Source: UBA6163 sp031411655 | GTDB lineage: Bacteria; Planctomycetota; Planctomycetia; Pirellulales; Pirellulaceae | Assembly (NCBI GenBank): GCA_031411655.1 | Contig: JANOBM010000071.1 | Location: 119,662-183,661 of the forward strand | Length of the DNA stretch: 64,000 nucleotides | Direction of reading: 5' to 3' | Shown: positions 28,601 to 37,429 of the stretch, piece by piece | Position numbering within the stretch: the stretch's first letter is position 1 | Layout: the number at the start of each line of letters is the position of its first letter | Position numbers and translations under genes: made by a program | Notes under the pieces: model-generated | The model's database searches: none | What the model was told of the DNA's origin: nothing | The model's input: only the letters and a program-made list of their open reading frames with translations

Positions 28601-29359
28601 TTGGTCGACAGCCCGATAGGAAAAGGTCAATCGGTACTGATTGTCGACGACAATGAGGTGAACCGGATTGTGGCGAGCGAAATGATTCGCCGACTTGGCT
28701 TCGAAGTCCATGCAGTGGAATCCGGTCGCGATGCAATCGATGAGCTTGTACGTCGAGATATCGGGATCGTACTGATGGATTGTGAGATGCCGGAGATGGA
28801 CGGTCTTGAAGCTACGGGGCGTATTCGATCGCTGCATCATCAGAATAAGCTTGCAAGGACAAGCTACCTCCCCGTCACGATTATCGCCTGCACGGCTCAG
28901 GCGGTTGGAGACGATCGCCAGCGGTGTATCGATGCAGGAATGGACCACTACCTCACAAAACCGATTGGGCGAGAAGAATTAAAAGCGACACTTCAGCGGG
29001 CGTTACAGGCTGCCCCGCCGATACAATATGAAGAGCTGCTTGTTCGCTGCGGCGATGATAAGCAAGTAGCCGAAGAGGTATTGAGGGCGTTTTCTCGACG
29101 CGGTGCAGAGGATATCCGGCGCGTCGTTGCCGCGGTTGCTGTAGGCAAGGAAAAGACGTCTGCCGCCGTCCATCGCATCAAGGGAGCCGCCTCTACATTG
29201 GCGGCCCATCGACTCTCACAGCTTGCAGAGTCGATCGAGGAGACGGTTCGTCGTGATCAACCCCACCGTGAGCAGGACTACGCTCATAGCGTTAAAGAAC
29301 TTGAGTCGGAAATGAACCGTTGCATTCAATGGATCGAAGCGCTTTTGGAGTCAACATGA
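25685..29359 (+). CDS. Ammonium transporter fused to PAS-hybrid histidine kinase with receiver and HPt domains
   Basis: The 1224-residue protein begins with a full Amt domain (about residues 1-400). Asp158 and the pore twin histidines (His166 in STVVHSIGG, His326 in GAFPTHAIAG) are all present. Next come a PAS domain (about 463-590), HisKA with phosphorylatable His607 (MSHEMRTPLGG), HATPase (about 720-840, with DTGIGVARD and GGSGLGLAICRQL), a degenerate receiver (about 850-960), a receiver with Asp1032 (LMDCEMPEMDG) and an HPt with His1163 (HRIKGAAS). Kuenenia stuttgartiensis has a studied Amt-kinase fusion. A TTG at 25673 is an alternative start. The next gene overlaps by 4 bp. Confidence 0.95.
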   Translation: MDTLIGANLVWVMLSAALVLFMQAGFCLLESGMARSKNSINVAVKNLVDLCVCGILFWAIGFGLMFGRSAGGWIGCDGFGLAGYQHSSSLAFFLFQFVFCGTATTIISGAAAERMSFLAYIVVAIIVSGIFFPVFGHWAWGGKLGGTPGWLAAMGFVDFAGSTVVHSIGGWISLSAILVLGPRLGRFTNGSSHVSTRSHGNIQGHDLGLATVGVFVLWFGWFGFNGGSTLVIDSRVPLILVNTNLAAAAGGLSSLAISWVYEGRPSVTQLLVGVIAGLVAITAGCHLVSPWSSIVIGGIGGGAACGTVYVLAKLRIDDVVGAFPTHAIAGVWGTLALALLAPPSALPTGDRLTQFGVQLIGVVVAFVWAFGGSLVLFLGLGRVMRLRVTRRNEHLGLNYSEHGASTAMIDLAIEMHRHGLKRQFNRPVAIDRHTEAGQIGKAYNRVLKEVSAEISLRSEAERRYRDIVENAIEGIFQTTPDGFFQSANPALLELYGDRTIEALQARTPSLASNLYVDPKRRDEFVRMISEKGILRDFRSQVRRADGSCIWISESARAVKNEAGKLLYYEGTVVDITDRIDAERLHRERDFAAAANEAKSQFLARMSHEMRTPLGGVINTLDLITDDMPSTQRSRFIEIAKESAHSLLTLINDVLDLSRIEAGKLDIEAIETDLEKTVRIASEMLYHSARKKGLRLASRVSQDLPSKVWLDGTRLQQIIVNLIGNAVKFTTSGEITVSVSRVSRDEATIQPDDEDAIVIRVEVADTGIGVARDRMEKIFEVFTQADRSTTRRYGGSGLGLAICRQLVELMGGKIGVKAREVRGTVFWFEIPATPGLSSSERGTDPLSGQQVVVYAPDHAETDVTIKNLKSWGIVVTHCRTIDEVRAISFESPQNGSDFRLALVDSEFQDQWLEALAGLQLGRLSMLPVTWLGAPKVSAATDRFLDRPIHASALFDEILTVLMLRTASDVALPALVDSPIGKGQSVLIVDDNEVNRIVASEMIRRLGFEVHAVESGRDAIDELVRRDIGIVLMDCEMPEMDGLEATGRIRSLHHQNKLARTSYLPVTIIACTAQAVGDDRQRCIDAGMDHYLTKPIGREELKATLQRALQAAPPIQYEELLVRCGDDKQVAEEVLRAFSRRGAEDIRRVVAAVAVGKEKTSAAVHRIKGAASTLAAHRLSQLAESIEETVRRDQPHREQDYAHSVKELESEMNRCIQWIEALLEST

Positions 29360-30414
29360 CCATCAGGAAGATATTGGTCGTGGACGATGATCCCATCATG
29401 GTTGCGATGGTGGCCGTGAATCTACGGAAGGCCGGGTATGAAGTGAGGACGGCGAGCGATGGACTTGCCGCTCTCGAAGAGATTGACAGGAATGGCACTG
29501 CGATCGTCATCAGTGATTGGAATATGCCGCTATTGGACGGCATTGAGCTTTGTAAGCGAATTCGCGCTCGGTGCGGAGCTAGTTATACATACATCATTTT
29601 GCTAACCTCGCAAAACAAGCCTGAGCAGCGAGTCGAAGGCTTGGCAGCAGGGGCAGATGACTTTTTGACAAAGCCGTTCGATCCACGTGAGTTGCTGGAA
29701 CGAGTTCGTGTAGCCGAAAGAATCTTGCAACTCGAAACCCGAGAAGCGTTGATTTTTGCAATGGCCAAGTTAGCGGAGAGTCGTGATCCTGAGACTGGTC
29801 AGCATCTAGAGCGTGTCCAACGATATAGCATGGTGCTCTGTCACGAGCTTGCGATCGATTCGCCCTACAGTGACCGGATTACACAAGACTTCATTCGGTT
29901 GATTTTTCAGACCAGTCCGCTGCACGATATCGGCAAGGTTGGGATTCCGGATGCGGTTCTGCAGAAGCCAGGCAAACTGACTGCGGCGGAATTCGAGGTG
30001 ATGAAGCAGCACACCGAGATCGGCGCGAATGCGATTCGTGCCACGCTCGCGCACTCGCCTTCAGCCAAATTTTTGCAGATGGCGTTGGAGATAGCGTTGT
30101 CCCATCACGAAAAGTTTGACGGTACCGGATACCCACACGGCTTGACTGGTGAAGCGATACCACTTTCCGGAAGAGTCATTGCGCTCGTTGACGTTTATGA
30201 TGCGCTAACGACGAAGCGAGTTTACAAGCCAGCATTCTCGCATCTCAAGGCACGCGAAATCATCATCGATGGTCGGGGCAAGCACTTCGACCCAATCATT
30301 GTTGATGCATTCCTGCGAGTGGAAGTCGAATTTGATGCCATACGCCTGACCATGTCTGAAGAGTCGGGTGAGACCGCTCAAGGCGCCCCGAAGGCACTCG
30401 TTCCTTTTGAATGA
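29356..30414 (+). CDS. Response regulator with HD-GYP cyclic-di-GMP phosphodiesterase domain
   Basis: The 352-residue protein begins with a receiver (residues 4-120) whose phospho-acceptor is Asp54 (VISDWNMPLLDG), followed by an HD-GYP output domain. The metal-binding HD is His190-Asp191 (LHDIGKVGIPDAVL) and the hallmark HHEKFDGTGYP spans 250-260. Such domains hydrolyse cyclic-di-GMP. The ATG at 29356 overlaps the kinase stop (ATGA), so the pair is translationally coupled. The expected circuit is an ammonium signal through the Amt-kinase to this regulator, changing c-di-GMP. The ligand sensed is inference. Confidence 0.95.
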   Translation: MTIRKILVVDDDPIMVAMVAVNLRKAGYEVRTASDGLAALEEIDRNGTAIVISDWNMPLLDGIELCKRIRARCGASYTYIILLTSQNKPEQRVEGLAAGADDFLTKPFDPRELLERVRVAERILQLETREALIFAMAKLAESRDPETGQHLERVQRYSMVLCHELAIDSPYSDRITQDFIRLIFQTSPLHDIGKVGIPDAVLQKPGKLTAAEFEVMKQHTEIGANAIRATLAHSPSAKFLQMALEIALSHHEKFDGTGYPHGLTGEAIPLSGRVIALVDVYDALTTKRVYKPAFSHLKAREIIIDGRGKHFDPIIVDAFLRVEVEFDAIRLTMSEESGETAQGAPKALVPFE

Positions 30415-30543
30415 GCGCCAACTTCACGACTGGACGCATCGCCGATCGCGTCGATGCACGCGCCCCGACCGACGATCCAAAACCGGTAGACTCGCAGTCG
30501 GCTTTGAGGCTTGTTATGGACTCAACTGCGCTTGCCGATGGGA

Positions 30544-31161
30544 TCAATCGTCATCATCCTCGAACTCATCGTCGTCCTGGAATGGTTCTTCGCCGAGGCG
30601 AACGGTGTCCATGACGTGGTAGGAAGGGCCGGACTTATCGAGATAGCTCGCGTAGAGGCGAACTTGATCCACAGGAAGGGTTCCCAGTCGTCGAGTTTTG
30701 AATTTCGCAACTTTCGCAATCACATCGGACGAGACGGACCGACTGCCACTTCGAACCCTTCCCAGCGTCAAATGCGGGCGATAATCGCGCGGTTCAGGCT
30801 TGAATCCTAATGTGGCGAGCCCCGTTTCAAGCGTTGTCACCAAGCTCACCAGCTCTTCTCCTCCTGCCGTGATTCCTGCCCAAATCACCCTCGGTCGTTC
30901 GTCATTGGGGAAACTTCCCGCACCTTCGAATTCAAGTTCGAATGGCTCCCAGTCCCCACAGCATTCGCGAATCACGCGGCAAATTGCCGGAACGTCGCGA
31001 TCAACCACGTCGCCCAAGAATTTCAGCGTCAAATGGAGATTGTCCTCCGGTACCCATTTCATACCATCGTCTTCGCCCTGTAGGTCCCGCATCATTCGCT
31101 TGGCAGCCCGTTGAACTTCTCCCGCCAAGGGGATCGCGATAAATGAACGAATCAGGTGCAT
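30544..31161 (-). CDS. thpR: RNA 2',3'-cyclic phosphodiesterase (2H superfamily, ThpR)
   Basis: The 205-residue protein has the two HxTx motifs of the 2H phosphoesterase fold: HLTLKFLGDV (residues ~44-53) and HLTLGRVRSG (~150-159). The N-terminus MHLIRSFIAIPLAGEV is typical of ThpR. An acidic tail (DDDEFEDDDD) is an unusual addition. Bacterial ThpR opens 2',3'-cyclic phosphates on RNA. It is convergent with the HD-GYP gene and divergent from the hydrolase gene at 31250. Confidence 0.93.
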   Translation of the reverse strand: MHLIRSFIAIPLAGEVQRAAKRMMRDLQGEDDGMKWVPEDNLHLTLKFLGDVVDRDVPAICRVIRECCGDWEPFELEFEGAGSFPNDERPRVIWAGITAGGEELVSLVTTLETGLATLGFKPEPRDYRPHLTLGRVRSGSRSVSSDVIAKVAKFKTRRLGTLPVDQVRLYASYLDKSGPSYHVMDTVRLGEEPFQDDDEFEDDDD

Positions 31162-31249
31162 GGCAAGTCGATCTCAGGGGTAAGTCAAGGGCGAAAAATT
31201 TCGTCAAGTTGCAATCGCAGATCTATGAAAAACTTGCTAGGCTCGTCGG

Positions 31250-32326
31250 ATGCAAATTGAATCACGAACAGCAGAAAGAATAGGCGAAAGGCCGGCAAGG
31301 TGTACACCACTGCCGGACGTTGCTCAATTGTTGTCGCCACCATTTGTTCCGCACCGTTTGATCGCTGGCGGACATCTGCAAACAGTTTTGTCGCTTCGTG
31401 CCCTTGGCAGTCGGCCCTTAAGTCCCGACTTGCATTGGGTGGAACTGCCGGATGGCGATCGACTGGCCTTACACGACGACCAGCCAGACGGTTGGTTCCC
31501 CGGCGACGCAAGCCTGCTTTTGATTCACGGGCTTTGTGGTTGCTCGCAGTCGCCATACATGCACCGTTTGGCAGATCGCTTCACCCAACGGGGCGTCCGC
31601 GTGTTTCGCCTTAACCTTCGTGGTTGCGGTGTAGGTGAAGGTGAGGCCCAAGGCATTACCCATGCGGGCCGGAGCGACGATATTGTCGACGCTTTGGAAA
31701 AGATAGCGCAGTTGACCCAGGCTGGGCCCATTGCCGCAGTCGGGGTGTCCCTGGGCGGCAATCAACTCCTCAGGGCGATGGGCATGGTGGGAAAACCATC
31801 TTCGTCCAACCCGACGACCCATTGGCTTCATCGCATTCACCGTATCGCTGCCGTTTCACCTCCGACTGATTTGCAGCGATGCAGTGACAATATGGAGAAG
31901 GTAAGTCTCCGACCATACAACCGCTATTTTATCCGACACCTACTCAATCGAGCGCCAAGTTCCGTTCGACACCTACCGTTCATCGTTGATGCAATCAAAC
32001 GTCAGCCAAAGACGATGCGTGAATTAGATGAACGCATTACGGCGCGGCTGGCCGGTTATGAAGATGCAACCGACTACTACCGTCGTACGTCTGCGAGCAA
32101 CGTAATCGCAAACATCCAGGTGCCGACGTTGATCTTGGCTTCGGCAGACGATCCGATCGTGCCAGCTTCGTGTTTCAGCGAGCAGGCAAGAGCCAGTTGG
32201 TCCGAATCCGTTCGTTTCTTGCTCACCAAGCATGGGGGGCACATTGGGTTTATCGGTCGAGGTCAAGAACGTCACTGGATGGACGGTCTACTTGAGCGGT
32301 GGTTTGACTTCGCCGCCATCGAGTAA
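31250..32326 (+). CDS. YheT-type alpha/beta hydrolase
   Basis: The 358-residue hydrolase contains PPFVPHRLIAGGHLQTVLS, a YheT/ABHD-family N-terminal signature, an oxyanion region LLIHGLCGCSQSPYMHRL, the nucleophile elbow GVSLGGNQLLRAMG (Ser), acid in SADDPIVPASCF, and His in HGGHIGFIGRG. The family acts as esterase-like enzymes whose natural substrate in bacteria is unclear. Start ATG 31250 has no strong ribosome-binding site. It is divergent from thpR. Confidence 0.9.
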   Translation: MQIESRTAERIGERPARCTPLPDVAQLLSPPFVPHRLIAGGHLQTVLSLRALGSRPLSPDLHWVELPDGDRLALHDDQPDGWFPGDASLLLIHGLCGCSQSPYMHRLADRFTQRGVRVFRLNLRGCGVGEGEAQGITHAGRSDDIVDALEKIAQLTQAGPIAAVGVSLGGNQLLRAMGMVGKPSSSNPTTHWLHRIHRIAAVSPPTDLQRCSDNMEKVSLRPYNRYFIRHLLNRAPSSVRHLPFIVDAIKRQPKTMRELDERITARLAGYEDATDYYRRTSASNVIANIQVPTLILASADDPIVPASCFSEQARASWSESVRFLLTKHGGHIGFIGRGQERHWMDGLLERWFDFAAIE

Positions 32327-33053
32327 ACGGTTAAGCATCTCGAGGAAAGCCAATCTGCTATTTGGTTCAACCCGCGATGGCGAAGGGATACGCCCTTGCT
32401 GACTAGCTCGATCGTTCCGGTTCAAACAAAGAATTTGACTGTGCGATGAATGGATGGCTTAAACTGGTTCGCCAAGATCAGGGGAGCAATGCCTTGTATA
32501 TATCACCGTGTCGTGCGGTTCGCTTTCCACAATGAATGCGGTAGTTGGTCGGGGATGCTGCCAAGTCCGCACTTATCGGAGAGCCCATTCACGGGTGGTC
32601 TGGCTGCAACAAATGGGTCTGAAGCAAAGCATCGCTAGATTGTGATCAATGCGTTCAGCTTGCATCGAATGAACCATACGATATTCATCGATATCGTTCC
32701 GTCTGCGGCGGGAATTCGATCAATTGACTTCTTGAGTCGCTAATGCTGCAAGTCAAATGTCTGGGCAACCACCGTCAACTGTTTTTGACCGAATGTCGTC
32801 CAAATGAAACTTTGTTGATTGCGACTGAGGTTGGGAAGCATTGCTCCCTGTCGTTCCCCAATCTCCCTTGGCATTATCATGGGGCACTATGGGGCTATCG
32901 CCATCCATGGAATGACGCTGCGGGGAATCGAGTGCAATGCAGTTTAACCCGGGGTATGATGGGGCGTTCAACTGTGGCAGTCGTCGCGATGCACGGGGTT
33001 GCCTTGCCGAAATTGTAAAGTCGCTGAATGGTCCAGAGAGTTCGTAAAATCCG
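32327..33053. other. Intergenic region, no convincing gene
   Basis: The 727 bp between the hydrolase and the DUF1501 gene hold only short reading frames (such as 32743-33018 on plus and 32753-32971 on minus) with shadow-like composition and no ribosome-binding site. No tRNA fold or long repeat was seen. It probably includes the DUF1501/DUF1553 operon promoter. Confidence 0.45.
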
Positions 33054-34601
33054 ATGAAAGTAAATCCCCTCGAACGAACCGCTTTGTGGAGAAATCTCCT
33101 TCAGCAAGCCAGCCAATCCGGTTTCTTTGAAAAGAACAATCAAGAATTTTCGCGACGTGCGATGCTGGGAAAAAGCTTCAACGGAATGGGGGCCCTTGCG
33201 CTTGCTGCGGCGATCAACCAGCCGTCATCTGGGGCGGAGCTTCGGAGCGGAAAGATTGACTCCGCAAGTCCGCTGACTCCCAGGTTGCCACATTTCCCAG
33301 CCAGGGCCAAGCGTGTGATTCATCTTTGGATGAACGGTGCACCCTCTCAAGTCGATACGTTTGACCCCAAGCCGTCGCTCGATAAGTTTGCCGGCCAGCG
33401 CCCGGAAAGTACGGTGAGCCTCACTACCGAGAATGCAACCGGTGGTCTGATGCCCTCACCGTTTAAGTTTTCGAAGTGTGGTCAGTCCGGTGTGGAAATC
33501 AGTGAATTATTTCCCGAGGTCGCGCGGTTTGCCGACGACTTGTGCGTGATTCGTTCGATGCAAACGGACGTTCCGGTGCATGAGTCGTCGAACTGGATGA
33601 TGTTCACCGGAAGTATTCAACCGAATCGTCCTTCTTACGGTTCGTGGCTACTCTATGGTCTTGGCAGCGAGAACGAGGACCTTCCGGGATTTGTAGTGCT
33701 AGGAGAACAAGGCCAACCAGTGAATGGTCCATCGAACTGGAGCAGCCGTTTTCTGCCAGGGATCTACCAAGGTTGTCAGATTGCATTGCCCAAGGAGTAC
33801 AATCCGCGCGCAGTGATCCCTTATCTGCAAAACGATCAGCTTTCCCCCGCTGCACAGCGCCGTGAACTGGACTTCATTCAGCAGTTGAATGCGATGCACG
33901 CAGAGCGACGAGGTGCAGAGAATGCGATGAATGCCCGAATTCAGTCGCTCGAAATGGCGTTCAATATGGGGCCCACAGCGGCGGATGCATTCGACACCAG
34001 TCAGGAGTCCACCGCCACGCTAGATGCCTACGGCTTGATTGGCCCCGAGTCGGAGCTTGTCGCAACAAGTGGCGATGGCGGCTTTAAGCGTTCAACCTAT
34101 GGCAGGAACTGTCTGCTTGCTCGTCGCTTGGTCGAAAGAGGTGTTCGCGTCGTGCAAATCTACTGTGGCAAAAGCCAGCCATGGGATCACCATAGTGGCA
34201 ATACCGAATCGCATCGTAATCATGCCAAGGTTGTGGACCGTCCCATCGCGGCGTTGCTTGGGGATTTAAAACAACGAGGCCTGCTTGAAGAGACTCTCAT
34301 CTTGTGGGGCGGTGAGTTCGGGCGAACCCCGACATCGCAGGGTAACGATGGTCGCGACCATAATCACCATGGATTCACTGTTTGGATGGCCGGAGGCGGC
34401 GTGAAAGGTGGTATGACCTTTGGCGCCACGGACGAATTTGGATTTAAAGCAGTGGACAAGCCTGTCCATGTGCATGACTTGCACGCGACGATGCTTCACC
34501 TCATGGGTTTGGATCACGAGAAGTTAACGTATCGATACAGTGGTCGCGACTTTCGACTCACCGACGTTCATGGGAAAGTCGTGCAGGAGATCATCGCATG
34601 A
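33054..34601 (+). CDS. DUF1501 family protein (sulfatase-like fold, Tat-type leader)
   Basis: The 515-residue protein has a leader with SRRAMLGKSFNGMGALALA, resembling a twin-arginine signal, and the DUF1501 body: RVIHLWMNGAPSQVDTFDPKP, CVIRSMQTDVPVHE, a segment with QIYCGKSQPWDHHSG, and GGEFGRTPTSQGNDGRDHNH in the C-terminal half. The family occurs as a pair with DUF1549/DUF1553 proteins in planctomycetes, as here, where the next start overlaps this stop (ATGA). The pair is often linked to polysaccharide utilisation; biochemical function is not established. Confidence 0.93.
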   Translation: MKVNPLERTALWRNLLQQASQSGFFEKNNQEFSRRAMLGKSFNGMGALALAAAINQPSSGAELRSGKIDSASPLTPRLPHFPARAKRVIHLWMNGAPSQVDTFDPKPSLDKFAGQRPESTVSLTTENATGGLMPSPFKFSKCGQSGVEISELFPEVARFADDLCVIRSMQTDVPVHESSNWMMFTGSIQPNRPSYGSWLLYGLGSENEDLPGFVVLGEQGQPVNGPSNWSSRFLPGIYQGCQIALPKEYNPRAVIPYLQNDQLSPAAQRRELDFIQQLNAMHAERRGAENAMNARIQSLEMAFNMGPTAADAFDTSQESTATLDAYGLIGPESELVATSGDGGFKRSTYGRNCLLARRLVERGVRVVQIYCGKSQPWDHHSGNTESHRNHAKVVDRPIAALLGDLKQRGLLEETLILWGGEFGRTPTSQGNDGRDHNHHGFTVWMAGGGVKGGMTFGATDEFGFKAVDKPVHVHDLHATMLHLMGLDHEKLTYRYSGRDFRLTDVHGKVVQEIIA

Positions 34602-37429
34602 AGGTAAACTCGATGCTGAAAGTTCTTTTTAATGCGTGGATCGGCCTCCTCTCCGTTTGGTTTCCCAGCCCACTCGATGCGGACGAACTCGACGCGAGCG
34701 CCGTCGAATTCTTTGAAGCAAAAGTACGTCCGCTTCTCGTAACGCATTGCTACGAATGCCACAGCGATGCCGCCGCCAAAGCAGACAACCTTCAGGGCGG
34801 TCTTCGTCTGGACAATCGCGCCGGGGTTCAGCAAGGGGGCGGGTCCGGGCGAGTGATCGTTCCGGGAATCCCGGGCGAGAGTCTGTTAGTCAAATCGGTT
34901 CAATACACCGATAAGGCACTTCAGATGCCTCCGGAAAAACCGCTGTCCGCCGAGCAAGTCTCGATATTGGAAAAGTGGGTCGCCATGGGAGCGCCGGATC
35001 CGCGCGACGGGAGTGCCGTGGTTGATTCCCTTAAGCCCGAAATCGACTTTAACACCGAGCGCAAACGATGGGCGTTCCAGCGACCAGTGAAGCATGAAGT
35101 ACCGAAGGTGACCGACGCCAATTGGCCGAAGTTACCGCTTGATCACTTTATATTGGCAGGCCTTGAGCAACGCTCGTTGAAGCCCGTTCGCGTAGCGACA
35201 CGTCAGGAACTGATCCGTCGGGCGACTTTCGACCTGATTGGCCTGCCTCCTACGCCGGAAGAAGTCGAAGCGTTTGAGGAAGATACGGAGGCGAGAGCCT
35301 GGGAACGTGTCATCGATCGTTTGTTGGCTTCCTCGCATTATGGCGAACGCTGGGGCCGCTATTGGTTAGATGTTGCTCGCTACGCGGACGATCAAGGCAA
35401 CTCGTTCCTGACTCCCACTCCGGCTGCCTATTTGTATCGCGACTGGGTTGTGAAGGCTCTTAATGACGATATGCCTTATGATGAATTCGTGCGACTGCAG
35501 ATCGCCGGTGATGAAGTGCCGGAACCGGCGACTGATTATGTGACTCGCCTGGCGGGACTCGGCTTTCAATCGCTTGGCCCTCAATTTCGCAAAGGTGCGG
35601 CGGGCGAAGCTAAAGCCAAAGCGGATGAATTAGAAGATCGGGTGGATACGCTGTCGCGAGGGATTCTAGGGCTCACGGTTTCCTGTGCTCGGTGTCATGA
35701 TCACAAGTTTGATCCGATACCGACACGTGACTACTACTCCCTTGCAGCAGCCTACAACGGTGCGGACTGGCCAGCCCGCATGTTGGCTTCTCCAGAAACG
35801 ATCGACGCTCATAAAAAGTGGAGTGAACAGGTTCAACAGCGGACTACCAATCTGAAGCAATGGAAGGAGGCGCAAGCTCGTCAACTAGGCCGTACCGCCC
35901 TTGAGCGAGCAGACGCTTATGCAATCGCGGCGGTCAAGCTACTTGTGCTGCGGAATCAGCAACTGCCGCTCGACGAGGGCGCGTTTGCAAAACAGGAAAG
36001 TCTGGAACTTTACTTTCTGAATCGTTGGATAAAGATTTTTAGTGAAGCCACCGAGGAGCCAACCTTCAAGGGGCTTCGCGATGCGGCGAAGCACGCCAAT
36101 GATTCGGGCACCGTTGCAACCTCTGACGCGATGCGGCAGCAGGCTGAGACGCTAAAAACTACAGTCCATCATGCGCTGGCGGCCCTGCAAGAGAGCGAGA
36201 ATCGACCAACAGATCCTTCGCAGCAGCCGGCTGCGGTTCCATCCGACCAGGATCGAGTGCTGACCGTTTTGTGGAAGGACCCCAATGCCCCATTTTTTGT
36301 GGCGGAGACCGACATCGCTGGATTGCTGGCAGAGTCCGGAAAGTTGCAATTTGCAGATTTGCAGGCAGAGCTTGACGCTTTGACAATGAACCCAGCGCCT
36401 TCAGGCCCAACGATGCCCAGCATTCAGGGTGGAGGCCAATCCATGCAAGTTTATGTTCGCGGAAACCCTGAACAACTCGGTGAACCGGCACCTCCCGGTT
36501 TCCTGCGGATCCTTAGTTCACCGGATCAACTTGTGGGAAACAGGTCATTTTCGCGGCTCGACTTAGCCAATTCGATCGCCAGCTCCAATAACCCGCTGAC
36601 TGCTCGCGTCATCGTTAATCGCGTCTGGCATTATCATTTTGGTCGCGGTATCGTGCCCACGCTAAGCAACTTCGGAAAACTCGGTGGCTCGCCGACGCAT
36701 GCGGAATTGCTCGATACTTTGGCTGTGCAATTTATGGAGTCCGGTTGGTCGATCAAATGGCTGCATCGTGAAATCATGCGATCGGCTACGTATCAGCTCA
36801 GCAGTGCTCAGAATGCGGTAAACATGGCGGTGGATCCTGGTAATGAGTACCTTTGGCGCATGACGCCGCGGCGCCTTGACATTGAAGCGTGGCGTGATGC
36901 ATTGCTAAGCGTCTCAGGAAAGTTGGCATCCGAAGTAGGCGGGCCGTCGGTCGATCAGACAACGCCTGGTCTCAAAGAAGTGGAAGGTTTTAATTTCTTT
37001 AGTCGGCTCAATGGATTTGAAGCGGATAATCCTTCCGGTCGTCGGCGGACGCTCTACACGGTCGTCAGTCGATACTCGCCCAATACGACGTTGACGCTGT
37101 TTGATTTTCCTGAACCGAACGTGACCAGCGACCAGCGCATCATCACGACGGTGCCACAGCAGCAGTTGTTTGTACTCAATGGTCCCTTCATGGTTGAAAT
37201 GAGTCGCCAGTTCGCGAAACGTCTCGAAAGTGGAGCGTCCAGTGATGAAGCTCGCCTTCGATACGGATGGATGCTGGCTTACGCTCGCCAGCCTTCGAGT
37301 GATGAGATTGCAGTGGCGATGCAGTTTCTTCGGAATCCAGTGGACTCCCAAGCTACGGAATCATTGAACGTTTGGGAGCAACTCTCGCATGCGTTGCTTG
37401 CAAGCAATGAATTTATGTTTATGCCGTGA
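34598..37429 (+). CDS. DUF1549/DUF1553 protein with N-terminal planctomycete cytochrome C domain
   Basis: The 943-residue exported protein has a leader (VLFNAWIGLLSVWFPSPLDA), then a c-type haem motif C-x-x-C-H (THCYECHSD) in a planctomycete cytochrome C domain. DUF1549 follows (ATFDLIGLPPTPEEVEAFE, YGERWGRYWLDVARYADDQG) with a second CxxCH (SCARCHDHKFDPIPTRDYY), and the C-terminus is DUF1553 (LTARVIVNRVWHYHFGRGIV, DIEAWRDALL). It ends ALLASNEFMFMP, the normal family end, so the gene appears complete although a foreign RHS fragment starts right after the stop. Confidence 0.94.
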   Translation: MKVNSMLKVLFNAWIGLLSVWFPSPLDADELDASAVEFFEAKVRPLLVTHCYECHSDAAAKADNLQGGLRLDNRAGVQQGGGSGRVIVPGIPGESLLVKSVQYTDKALQMPPEKPLSAEQVSILEKWVAMGAPDPRDGSAVVDSLKPEIDFNTERKRWAFQRPVKHEVPKVTDANWPKLPLDHFILAGLEQRSLKPVRVATRQELIRRATFDLIGLPPTPEEVEAFEEDTEARAWERVIDRLLASSHYGERWGRYWLDVARYADDQGNSFLTPTPAAYLYRDWVVKALNDDMPYDEFVRLQIAGDEVPEPATDYVTRLAGLGFQSLGPQFRKGAAGEAKAKADELEDRVDTLSRGILGLTVSCARCHDHKFDPIPTRDYYSLAAAYNGADWPARMLASPETIDAHKKWSEQVQQRTTNLKQWKEAQARQLGRTALERADAYAIAAVKLLVLRNQQLPLDEGAFAKQESLELYFLNRWIKIFSEATEEPTFKGLRDAAKHANDSGTVATSDAMRQQAETLKTTVHHALAALQESENRPTDPSQQPAAVPSDQDRVLTVLWKDPNAPFFVAETDIAGLLAESGKLQFADLQAELDALTMNPAPSGPTMPSIQGGGQSMQVYVRGNPEQLGEPAPPGFLRILSSPDQLVGNRSFSRLDLANSIASSNNPLTARVIVNRVWHYHFGRGIVPTLSNFGKLGGSPTHAELLDTLAVQFMESGWSIKWLHREIMRSATYQLSSAQNAVNMAVDPGNEYLWRMTPRRLDIEAWRDALLSVSGKLASEVGGPSVDQTTPGLKEVEGFNFFSRLNGFEADNPSGRRRTLYTVVSRYSPNTTLTLFDFPEPNVTSDQRIITTVPQQQLFVLNGPFMVEMSRQFAKRLESGASSDEARLRYGWMLAYARQPSSDEIAVAMQFLRNPVDSQATESLNVWEQLSHALLASNEFMFMP

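Noticed and set aside
30411..30614. 67-codon frame overlapping the HD-GYP stop by ATGA
   Set aside because: It runs antisense into thpR, has no recognisable family features and an Arg/His-rich shadow-like composition.
32743..33018. 91-codon plus frame upstream of the DUF1501 gene
   Set aside because: No Shine-Dalgarno sequence, no family features, and overlapped by antisense frames of similar quality.
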